Shown here piece after piece: positions 53,425 to 60,598 of a stretch of 64,000 bases of DNA. The stretch covers positions 3,968,001 to 4,032,000 of the forward strand of contig NZ_CP070961.1 of NCBI RefSeq assembly GCF_017086465.1, given 5' to 3'. The notes beneath the pieces were generated by a model, which ran no database searches, was not told the origin of the DNA, and saw nothing but the letters and a program-made list of their open reading frames with translations. How positions within the stretch are numbered: position 1 is the stretch's first letter; each line of letters begins with the position of its first letter. The DNA comes from Nocardioides sp. zg-1228. GTDB taxonomy: Bacteria; Actinomycetota; Actinomycetes; Propionibacteriales; Nocardioidaceae. Position numbers and translations under genes: made by a program.

Positions 53425-54407
53425 CGCTCGGCCCTCCTCTGCAGGTGGCGGGTGAGGAGGAACTGGAGCAGCGCGATGCCGATGATGAGCAGCACGATCA
53501 GCCACGTGGCCGCGGCGGCCCGCGGGTAGGGGTCGGTGCCGCTGTTGGAGGTGTTGAACACGTACATCGTCAGCGTCTGGTACTGGTAGTTCGCGCCGCC
53601 CTGGAACTGCAGGTTGGTGTCGAAGAGCCGGGGCTCGGTGAAGATCTGCATCCCGCCGATGGTCGCGGTGACGATGACGAAGAACATCGTCGGGCGGATC
53701 GACGGCAGCGTGACGTGGAGGAACTGCCGCACGCGGTTGGCGCCGTCGATCGCCGCCGCCTCGTAGATCTGGCGCGGGACCGCCTGCATCGCGGCGAGGA
53801 TGATGAGCGTGTTGTAGCCGGTCCAGCGGTAGTTGACCATCGTGGCGATGGCCGTCCAGCTGGCGAAGCGGTCGGAGTGCCAGCTGACGCCGGGGAGGCC
53901 GACCGCGCGGATGACCTCGTTGACCAGACCGGACTTGTCGGCGAAGAGGCTGCCGAAGATCAGCGCGGTCGCGGCCGGGGCGACGACGAACGGCAGGAGG
54001 ACGCTCATCCGCCACCAGGTCCGTCCCCGCAACGGCGTGTCCAGCATCCCGGCGATGACCGTGGCGATGACGACCTGCGGCACCGAGGAGAGCAGGAAGA
54101 TGCCGATGGTGTTCCAGAAGGCCTTGTGGAACACCGGGTCCGTGAGCACGTGGGCGTAGTTGGCGAAGCCGACGCCGGCACCGTGGTCGGCCCCGTAGCG
54201 CGGCCAGGAGAAGAAGGAGAGATACCCCGAGTAGGCCATCGGGTAGACCCCGACGAGCAGGAACACCAGGAAGAACGGCAGGAAGTAGAGGTACGGCGAG
54301 ATCCGGAAGTCCCACCGGGACAGCTTCTGGCGCCACGTCAGCGGCGTCGTCGGCGGACGGGCCCGCTCCTCCGACTCACCGGCCCTGAGCGCCTCGACGG
54401 TCGTCAT
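53421..54407 (-). CDS. Carbohydrate ABC permease, MalF type
   Basis: This 328-residue permease has a cytoplasmic head of about 35 residues, then six spans and the EAA loop YEAAAIDGANRVRQFLHVTLPSIRPTMFF. VLLPFVVAPAATALIFGSLFADKSGLVN is typical of sugar permeases. It begins 98 bp after the substrate-binding gene, with a hairpin in that gap, and overlaps the next permease. Confidence 0.94.
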   Translation of the reverse strand: MTTVEALRAGESEERARPPTTPLTWRQKLSRWDFRISPYLYFLPFFLVFLLVGVYPMAYSGYLSFFSWPRYGADHGAGVGFANYAHVLTDPVFHKAFWNTIGIFLLSSVPQVVIATVIAGMLDTPLRGRTWWRMSVLLPFVVAPAATALIFGSLFADKSGLVNEVIRAVGLPGVSWHSDRFASWTAIATMVNYRWTGYNTLIILAAMQAVPRQIYEAAAIDGANRVRQFLHVTLPSIRPTMFFVIVTATIGGMQIFTEPRLFDTNLQFQGGANYQYQTLTMYVFNTSNSGTDPYPRAAAATWLIVLLIIGIALLQFLLTRHLQRRAER

Positions 54408-54447
54408 CGGGCTGCTCCTCTCGTGGGTGGGGGGCCGGTGCCCCGGG

Positions 54448-54474
54448 CCGGGGAGGTCGTCGGGACCTCCCCGG
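54448..54474 (-). terminator. Hairpin between binding-protein and permease genes
   Basis: An 11-bp perfect stem (54448-54458 with 54464-54474) around a 5-nt loop lies 31 bp after the substrate-binding gene. Such structures often protect the upstream message or partly terminate, giving more binding protein than permease. Confidence 0.6.
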
Positions 54475-54505
54475 CGGAGGCGTCCGTGCTGGACGGGGAC
54501 ATCGG

Positions 54506-55789
54506 TCAGGACAGGCTCTCGACGGCCTGCTCGAACGTCGCCCACGACTTGTCCGGCGAGGTGCCTTCGTCGACGCGCTGGATCGCGGTGAGGAAGAGGC
54601 CGAGGATGTCGGAGTACTTGTCACCCTTGTAGGGGTGGCCGGGCTCCACCGCGGCGGCCCGGTTGGCGAGGATCTGCGCGGTGGGGGCGTCGTTGAAGTA
54701 GGGGTCGGTGATGTTGTCCGCGGCGAGGGACTCCTGCGCCCCGATGTTGGCCGGGTAGTTGCCGGCGGCCTCGAAGGCGGCGAGCTGCTGCTCGGTGTCG
54801 GTCAGCCAGTTGGCGAGCTCCTTGGCCTCCTCCTGGTGCTCGGACTGCATCGGCACGGCGAGGTAGGACCCGCCCCAGTTGCCGCCGCCGCCCGGGAAGG
54901 CGTCGACGAAGTCCCAGCCCTCGACGTCCGGAGCGGCCGACTTCACGTTGGAGAACATCCAGCCGGGGCAGGGGATCGTGGCGAAGCCGTCGTTCGTGAA
55001 GCCGGCCTCCCAGTCCTCGTCCCACTGCACGACGCGCGGGGAGAGGGTGTCGACCTTGCTGGTGACGGTCTCCCAGACATTCTGCAGCTCGGGGTTGTTC
55101 ACCTCGACCTCGTTGTCCTCGGTCTGGAAGGGGAACTCGGTCTGGTTGAGCATGGCCTGGGCGATCGCCCCGCTCGAGTCGAACCACTTCGTCCCGGGCA
55201 GCTCCTCGGTGAGCTGCTCGCCGGCGGCGAAGTAGCTGTCCCAGCTCTCGAAGACAGCCTTGACCTCCTCGCGGTCACTCGGCAGCCCGGCCTTCTCGAA
55301 GAGGTCGGCGCGGTAGCAGAAACCCTCGGGTCCCGCGTCGGTCGGGTAGGCGACCTGCTTGCCGTCGGCGGTCTGGCCGTTCTCGTACGCGTACTCCACC
55401 CAGCGGTCGTCGAGCGAGGGGTCGGTGAGGTCGGCGAACTGCTCGGAGGCGCCATCGGTGAGGAACTGCGGCATCGCGTCGCCCTCGATCGCGATGACGT
55501 CGGTCAGGCCGTCACCGGCCTGCAGGGCCTGGGTCATCGTCTGCTTCCACGGGTCCCAGTCGGCGATCTTGGTCATCTTGACCGAGAAGGGACGCTCGGG
55601 GTCGGCGTTCCACTGCTCGATGAGCGCGTCGTAGCCGAAGTCGCTGAACGTCGTGATGGTGAGGACGTCGTCCTTGCCGAGCGAGGCCTGGCTCGCGTCG
55701 GAGTCGCCTCCGCAGGCGGCCGTGGTGCCGGCCACGAGTGCCAGGGCGGCACCGACGGCGGCCTTTCGTCGAGTGGTGGAGTGGCGCAT
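54506..55789 (-). CDS. Sugar-binding lipoprotein of the ABC transporter
   Basis: This 427-residue protein has a lipobox TTAAC at Cys26 and the fold of family 1 extracellular sugar-binding proteins: DVLTITTFSDFGYDALIEQWN, VIAIEGDAMPQFLTDGASEQFADLTD, PTDAGPEGFCYRADLFEKAGLP, and an aromatic-rich C-terminal half. It captures an oligosaccharide, likely a beta-glucoside given the adjacent GH1 enzyme. It is the first gene of the operon, with a LacI operator about 32 bp upstream of the ATG. Confidence 0.95.
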   Translation of the reverse strand: MRHSTTRRKAAVGAALALVAGTTAACGGDSDASQASLGKDDVLTITTFSDFGYDALIEQWNADPERPFSVKMTKIADWDPWKQTMTQALQAGDGLTDVIAIEGDAMPQFLTDGASEQFADLTDPSLDDRWVEYAYENGQTADGKQVAYPTDAGPEGFCYRADLFEKAGLPSDREEVKAVFESWDSYFAAGEQLTEELPGTKWFDSSGAIAQAMLNQTEFPFQTEDNEVEVNNPELQNVWETVTSKVDTLSPRVVQWDEDWEAGFTNDGFATIPCPGWMFSNVKSAAPDVEGWDFVDAFPGGGGNWGGSYLAVPMQSEHQEEAKELANWLTDTEQQLAAFEAAGNYPANIGAQESLAADNITDPYFNDAPTAQILANRAAAVEPGHPYKGDKYSDILGLFLTAIQRVDEGTSPDKSWATFEQAVESLS

Positions 55790-55820
55790 GGTCTGGTGCT
55801 CCTCGCGGTCGAGCCGATGG

Positions 55821-55834
55821 TGGAATCGGTTCCA
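55821..55834. promoter_or_regulatory. LacI-family operator 1 (ABC operon side)
   Basis: TGGAATCGGTTCCA is a palindrome fitting the LacI consensus TGNNANCGNTNNCA, extended by GG and CC on either side (55819-55836). It lies 32 bp before the binding-protein ATG. Confidence 0.8.
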
Positions 55835-55921
55835 CCGTTGTTGCCGTGAAACTATGACCGCCATCACACACAGCGTCAAGGGCTGCGCGTGCACCAGCTG
55901 AGAACGCCGCCGGGGAGCGCG

Positions 55922-55935
55922 TGCAATCGGTTCCA
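55922..55935. promoter_or_regulatory. LacI-family operator 2 (SMP-30 side)
   Basis: TGCAATCGGTTCCA differs from operator 1 at one position and lies 26 bp before the SMP-30 start. The two sites are about 101 bp apart, so one repressor could bridge both divergent promoters. Confidence 0.75.
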
Positions 55936-55961
55936 TTCACGGACCCCTCTCTCTAGGATTC

Positions 55962-56846
55962 GTGCGTACGCTCACCCCCGTCCCAGTTCCGGAGGAAGCC
56001 ATCCGAGCCGCGCAGCTGACCGACGTCGTCACGCACCACGGAGAGGGCATCTGCTGGGACCCCGCCCTGTCGCGGCTGCGCCTGGTCGACGTCTCCGAGG
56101 GCGACCTCCTCACCCTCGACGGGGAGCGCCTCGAGTCACGCCTCGACGTGGGTGCTGTCGTGGGGGCGTGGCGTCCCCGCACGAACGGGGGCGTCGTGGT
56201 CGCGACGGACGACCGGTTCGTCCTGCTCGACCCCACGGGCGCCCTCGAGTGGACCTCGCCCTCGCTGTTCGGCCCCGGTCGCCGCATGAACGACGGAGGG
56301 TGCGATCGGCAGGGGCGGTTCTACTGCGGCTCGATGGACGTGCATGCGATGCCCGGACAGGGCACCCTGTGGAGGCTCGACCCGGACCGCACGGTCTCGC
56401 CGGCGATCACGGACCTGACGATCCCCAACGGGCTCGTGTGGTCCGTGGACGGGACCCGCGCCTTCCACGTCGACACCCCGCGGGGCTCGATCGACGTGCT
56501 GGAGCACGACGGCGACACCGGGGCCCTGGCGAACCGGCGACCGGTGGCGCACGTGTCCGGGGGGGACCCCGACGGCATGGCGCAGGATGCGCACGGGGGT
56601 CTCTGGGTCGCGTTGTGGGGCGGGTCCGCGGTGCACCGCTACTCCCTCGACGGCACGCTCACCGCGGTCGTCGAGGTGGATGCGGTCCAGGTGTCGTCGT
56701 GCGCCTTCGGCGGACCGGGCGACACACATCTCTACATCACCACGTCCCGACAGGGCCTGGGTGAGTCCGAGGACCCCGCGGCGGGTGCGGTGTTCTGCGT
56801 CGACGTGGCCGTCGAGGGAGCACCGGTCGCGGCGTTCAGCGCGTGA
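55962..56846 (+). CDS. SMP-30/gluconolactonase-like protein
   Basis: This 294-residue six-bladed propeller starts at a GTG; TAGGAT lies only 2 nt upstream, so the true start could be further downstream. Metal-ligand motifs are visible: GEGICWDPALSRLRLVDV (Glu), RRMNDGGCDRQGRFYCGSM (Asn), IPNGLVWSVDGTRAFHVDTPR (Asn, Asp), and GGDPDGMAQDAHGGLWVALWGG (Asp). Such lactonases open aldonolactones from sugar oxidation. Divergent orientation with a shared operator pair ties it to the beta-glucoside operon. Confidence 0.92.
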   Translation: MRTLTPVPVPEEAIRAAQLTDVVTHHGEGICWDPALSRLRLVDVSEGDLLTLDGERLESRLDVGAVVGAWRPRTNGGVVVATDDRFVLLDPTGALEWTSPSLFGPGRRMNDGGCDRQGRFYCGSMDVHAMPGQGTLWRLDPDRTVSPAITDLTIPNGLVWSVDGTRAFHVDTPRGSIDVLEHDGDTGALANRRPVAHVSGGDPDGMAQDAHGGLWVALWGGSAVHRYSLDGTLTAVVEVDAVQVSSCAFGGPGDTHLYITTSRQGLGESEDPAAGAVFCVDVAVEGAPVAAFSA

Positions 56847-57077
56847 GGGGCCGTCGACGCAGTGCCCGGCACGGTGGTCGCGGCGCCGGGTGAGCCGTCG
56901 TGGCGGGGGCGCGGACAGCTACGGGTCCGAAGCACCCCGGGGCCGACCTCGACGATGCGTTGGGGAAGTCCGAGGTTTCTCCGACGATCCCCCTGGGTAC
57001 ACCCGTTCGGGGGTGCCCCACGGGAAAAGGGCGGACGCCGTGCAACCGATCCGTTGTGGCGTGCGTCTCTCCTGGCG

Positions 57078-57116
57078 AAGGGACCAGACACGCACGGGGG
57101 TCGTGTCTGGTCCCTT
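57078..57116. promoter_or_regulatory. Perfect inverted repeat overlapping the FemAB promoter
   Basis: A 15-bp perfect arm (57078-57092 with 57102-57116) around 9 nt ends 1 bp before TAGCCT (57118-57123), the presumed -10 of the leaderless FemAB gene. It covers the -35 region, so it may be an operator. It could also be the end of upstream transcription. The rest of the gap 56847-57077 has no gene I can support. Confidence 0.6.
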
Positions 57117-57130
57117 GTAGCCTTGCCGGG

Positions 57131-58267
57131 GTGACGACCCCCCTGACGCTGCGCCCGATCTCCGCGCTGCAGCACCGAGACCTGATCGCCAGCCGGTCGT
57201 CCGCGAGCTTCCTGCAGACCCCGGCCTGGGCGAGCGTGAAGGCCGAGTGGCGCGCCGAGTCGATCGGCTGGTTCCGCGGCGACGAGCTCGTCGGCGCGGG
57301 CCTGGTGCTCTACCGCCAGCTGCCGAAGGTCCGGCGCTACCTCGCCTACCTGCCCGAGGGCCCGGTGATCGACTGGTCGGGCGACGACCTCGCCGACTGG
57401 CTGGCGCCGATGGTCGCGCACCTCAGGCACCAGGGCGCCTTCGCGGTGCGGATGGGACCGCCGGTCCTCACCCGCCGCTGGTCGGCCGAGCAGGTCAAGG
57501 CGGGGATCGCCGACCCGGCGGTGCACCGCCTCGGCGACGTGCCTCCGCTCGAGCGCACCCAGCAGGGTGCCCGGGTGGTCGCCCAGCTCCACGAGCTCGG
57601 TTGGCAGCATCAGTCGGCGGCGGGCGGCTTCTCCGCCGGTCAGCCGCAGTTCAACTTCCAGGTCCCGCTGGTCGACGACGAGGGCCGCCCGCGCACCGAG
57701 GCCGACGTCCTCGCCGGGATGAACCAGCTGTGGCGGCGCAACATCAAGAAGGCCGACAAGGCGGGGGTCGAGGTGAGCCCGGGCCAGCGCACCGACCTCA
57801 AGGCGTTCCACGACCTCTACGTCCACACTGCCGAGCGCGACCACTTCACCCCGCGCCCGCTGTCCTACTTCGAGACGATGTACGACGCCCTGGCCGCCGA
57901 GGACCCCGGCCGGATCCAGGTCTGGCTGGCGCGCCACGACCACGACCTGGTCGCGGCGACCATCGGGATCCGGGTCGGCACCCACGCCTGGTACTCCTAC
58001 GGCGCCTCGTCGACCGAGAAGCGCGAGGTCCGCGGCTCCAACGCCGTGCAGTGGGCGATGATGCGCGACGCGCTCGGCGCGGGCGCCCACGTCTACGACC
58101 TGCGCGGCATCACCGAGACCCTTGACGCCGACGACCCGCACCTCGGTCTGATCCAGTTCAAGGTCGGCACCGGTGGCCAGGCGGTCGAGCACGCCGGCGA
58201 GTGGGACCTGCCGCTCAACCGGGCGATCTACAAGGCCTTCCAGCTCTACCTGGCGCGCAGGGGGTGA
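57131..58267 (+). CDS. FemAB-family peptidoglycan aminoacyltransferase
   Basis: This 378-residue protein begins at a GTG 7 nt after TAGCCT. It has the FemAB twin GNAT fold: SFLQTPAWASVKAEWRAESIGWF, YLAYLPEGPVIDW, a helical arm near residue 200 (MNQLWRRNIKKADKAGVEVS), and the second GNAT AATIGIRVGTHAWYSYGASS then DLRGITETLDADDPHLGLIQFKVGTGG. FemX-type enzymes add the first cross-bridge amino acid to lipid II from aminoacyl-tRNA. The alanine racemase gene starts 7 bp later and a class A PBP is close, so a cell-wall role is well supported. Confidence 0.93.
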   Translation: MTTPLTLRPISALQHRDLIASRSSASFLQTPAWASVKAEWRAESIGWFRGDELVGAGLVLYRQLPKVRRYLAYLPEGPVIDWSGDDLADWLAPMVAHLRHQGAFAVRMGPPVLTRRWSAEQVKAGIADPAVHRLGDVPPLERTQQGARVVAQLHELGWQHQSAAGGFSAGQPQFNFQVPLVDDEGRPRTEADVLAGMNQLWRRNIKKADKAGVEVSPGQRTDLKAFHDLYVHTAERDHFTPRPLSYFETMYDALAAEDPGRIQVWLARHDHDLVAATIGIRVGTHAWYSYGASSTEKREVRGSNAVQWAMMRDALGAGAHVYDLRGITETLDADDPHLGLIQFKVGTGGQAVEHAGEWDLPLNRAIYKAFQLYLARRG

Positions 58268-58274
58268 GGCGCGG

Positions 58275-59354
58275 ATGAGCCTGACCCTCACGGTGGACGG
58301 CGAGCGGTGGCGCTCGCACCTGCTCCGCACGGTCCGCGACCACCCGGGCATCGTCCCGGTCGCCAAGGGCAACGGCTACGGCCTCTCGCTCCCCCGCCTC
58401 GCCCGGCGCGCGCAGTGGCTGGCCGACCACGCCGACGAGACCGGCGCGCCGCTCGACACCCTCGCGGTCGGCACGTACGACGAGGTCGAGCCGGCGGCGA
58501 GCCGCTACTCCGGTGACCTCCTGGTGCTCACCCCCTGGCGCCCGTTCGGCGCGGCCCTCGACCTCGACGCCCGCACCGCCTCGCGCGTCGTGCACACCGT
58601 CAGCCGCCCCGACGACCTGGTGGCGCTGCGCGAGCGCGACCCCGGCGCCCGTTTCGTCCTGGAGCAGCTCACCTCGATGCTGCGCCACGGCATGACCCGC
58701 CGCGACCTCGCCACGGCGGCCGCGACGCTGGGCACGGCGCGCAGCGGGCTGCGCGGGGTGGCCATGCACCTGCCGCTCAACACCACCTCCCACCTCGGCG
58801 AGGTCAACCGCCTCATCAACGAGATCGTCGCGTCCGGGCTGCCGACCCGCACGGTCTTCGTCTCCCACCTCACGCGCGCCGAGCTCGCCGCCCTGGCCAC
58901 CACCTATCCCGACTTCACCGTGCGCCCGCGCATCGGCACCGACCTCTGGCTCGGCGACCGTGGCGCCCTCTCGGTCACCGCCACGGTCCTCGACGTGCAC
59001 GAGGTCGAGCGCGGCGACACCTTCGGCTACCGGGGCCGCAGCGCGCCCAAGCACGGCCACATCGTGGTGGTCAGCGGTGGCACCGCCCACGGCATCGGCC
59101 TCGAGGCCCCCACCGGCGACCAGTCGCTGAAGGCGCGGGCCGCGACGCTGGCCCGCGGCGGCCTCGACGCCGTCGGCTTCGTACGCTCGCCGTTCTCCAT
59201 CGACGGCAAGCAGCGGCTGTTCGCCGAGCCGCCCCACATGCAGGCCTCGATGCTGTTCGTCCCCTCAGGGGCGCGCGTCCCCCACGTCGGTGAGGACATC
59301 GAGGTGCGGGTGCGCTTCACCGCGACCGACTTCGACCGCGTCGTCGTCGACTGA
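58275..59354 (+). CDS. Alanine racemase-like PLP enzyme
   Basis: This 359-residue fold-type III PLP protein has the Schiff-base Lys31 in PVAKGNGYG, then a TIM barrel with LEQLTSMLRHGM and a C-terminal beta-domain with EVERGDTFGYRGRSAPKHGHIVVV. It resembles alanine racemase but the catalytic Tyr environment is changed, and actinobacteria usually have a separate Alr. It may epimerise an amino acid used by the FemAB partner 7 bp upstream. The last 90 bp overlap the glycosyltransferase gene on the opposite strand. Confidence 0.85.
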   Translation: MSLTLTVDGERWRSHLLRTVRDHPGIVPVAKGNGYGLSLPRLARRAQWLADHADETGAPLDTLAVGTYDEVEPAASRYSGDLLVLTPWRPFGAALDLDARTASRVVHTVSRPDDLVALRERDPGARFVLEQLTSMLRHGMTRRDLATAAATLGTARSGLRGVAMHLPLNTTSHLGEVNRLINEIVASGLPTRTVFVSHLTRAELAALATTYPDFTVRPRIGTDLWLGDRGALSVTATVLDVHEVERGDTFGYRGRSAPKHGHIVVVSGGTAHGIGLEAPTGDQSLKARAATLARGGLDAVGFVRSPFSIDGKQRLFAEPPHMQASMLFVPSGARVPHVGEDIEVRVRFTATDFDRVVVD

Positions 59355-60590
59355 CCCCGGCGGCCGCCAGCCGGCGTCGTCGTCCGGCCCGTCGACGGGC
59401 CCGGACGCGGCGTCACGCAGCACCGCACCGATGAGCCAGAGCAGACCGAGGACCCGCAGCAGCACCGCGACCCAGTAGGCACGGCCGTCGTCCGACACGG
59501 TCGGCTCCAGGGCCAGCCCGACGTACCAGCCCGTGATCACCCAGCTCACCAGGTGCAGCCCCTGCCACACCAGCAGGTCGCGCCAGCGGCGGACGGCCAG
59601 CGCGGCCAGCGGCAGCAGGAGCAGCGCCGACTCGGGCGGGGCCGACGGCGCCACCACCAGGCCGGCGGCCAGCAGCACCAGCCCGGCGCGCGCGGTCGTC
59701 ATCGCCGTGGGCCGGCCGGCCCGGCGCACGAGCCACCACGCTGCGGCCGCCGCGAGCGCGAGGACGCCCACCTGGCCGAGCGTGCGGACCGTGGTCGAGG
59801 CGCCGATGCCCGTCTGGTCGAGCAGCAGCCAGATCGAGCCGATGTCGAGATCGGGCCCCGTCGCCCGGCCGGGCAGGGTGAGGACGACGTAGGCCGCACC
59901 CGCCGCGAGGAGCGCGTCGACCCGGTCGCGCAGCCGTCCTCCGACGGCGAGCACGCCCACCAACGCCAGCGCCACAGGGAGCGCGAACGCCGCCCCCACG
60001 CCGGCGCCGACCCCCGCCAGCCACGGACGCCCGGAGGTCCAGCCCCACAGCAGGACGGCGACGCCCACGGCTGCGACGAGCTCCCACGAGAGCCAGTGGA
60101 CGAGCAGCACCGGGCCGAGCGCCCAGCCCGCGGCGGCCCACGGCCGCCGGCGGTCGACCCGCACGAGGAGCGCCGTCGCCAGCAGGGCCAGCGCGGCGAG
60201 GAGGACCGCCAGCCCCGCGGTGGTCGCGACGGTGCCCGAGCCGGGCAGCACCGCGGTGGCGCGCTCGACCCCGTCGGTGAGCCAGGCGGCCACCCGCGGC
60301 GGCGACCCGGCGTCGACCGACCTGCCGGCCAGGTCGGTCCAGCACAGCTCGGTGAGGGGCTGGTGCTCGTTGCCCCAGCCCGTGGGCACGCAGGCCGTCT
60401 TGGCCAGCATCCCGGCGGCGAGGGTGACCGCGGTGGCGCCGGCGAGCACCCGTGCGGCCGACCACCAGGGGTGGCCGGCGGCGTGCGCTCCCAGCGGACC
60501 GCCCGCGACCTCCGACATGGCCGCCGCGACCGGGTCGACGCGCGTCGGCGCCTCGACGGGCTCGGGCTGCTCGGGCTGGGCGCGGTCCAC
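59265..60590 (-). CDS. GT87-like polyprenol-sugar glycosyltransferase (Rv0051-like)
   Basis: A GTG at 60590 gives 441 residues; an ATG at 60518 is the alternative. Ten or more spans and the first external loop LAKTACVPTGWGNEHQPLTELCWTDL (with TDL) match the actinobacterial mannosyltransferase-like proteins located beside ponA1, annotated DUF2029/GT87. It would use a polyprenyl-phosphate sugar at the membrane. It starts 9 bp after the PBP stop, and its C-terminus (residues 412-441) overlaps the racemase 3' end by 90 bp in antisense. Confidence 0.8.
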   Translation of the reverse strand: MDRAQPEQPEPVEAPTRVDPVAAAMSEVAGGPLGAHAAGHPWWSAARVLAGATAVTLAAGMLAKTACVPTGWGNEHQPLTELCWTDLAGRSVDAGSPPRVAAWLTDGVERATAVLPGSGTVATTAGLAVLLAALALLATALLVRVDRRRPWAAAGWALGPVLLVHWLSWELVAAVGVAVLLWGWTSGRPWLAGVGAGVGAAFALPVALALVGVLAVGGRLRDRVDALLAAGAAYVVLTLPGRATGPDLDIGSIWLLLDQTGIGASTTVRTLGQVGVLALAAAAAWWLVRRAGRPTAMTTARAGLVLLAAGLVVAPSAPPESALLLLPLAALAVRRWRDLLVWQGLHLVSWVITGWYVGLALEPTVSDDGRAYWVAVLLRVLGLLWLIGAVLRDAASGPVDGPDDDAGWRPPGSVDDDAVEVGRGEAHPHLDVLTDVGDARP

Positions 60591-60598
60591 GGCCGGGG

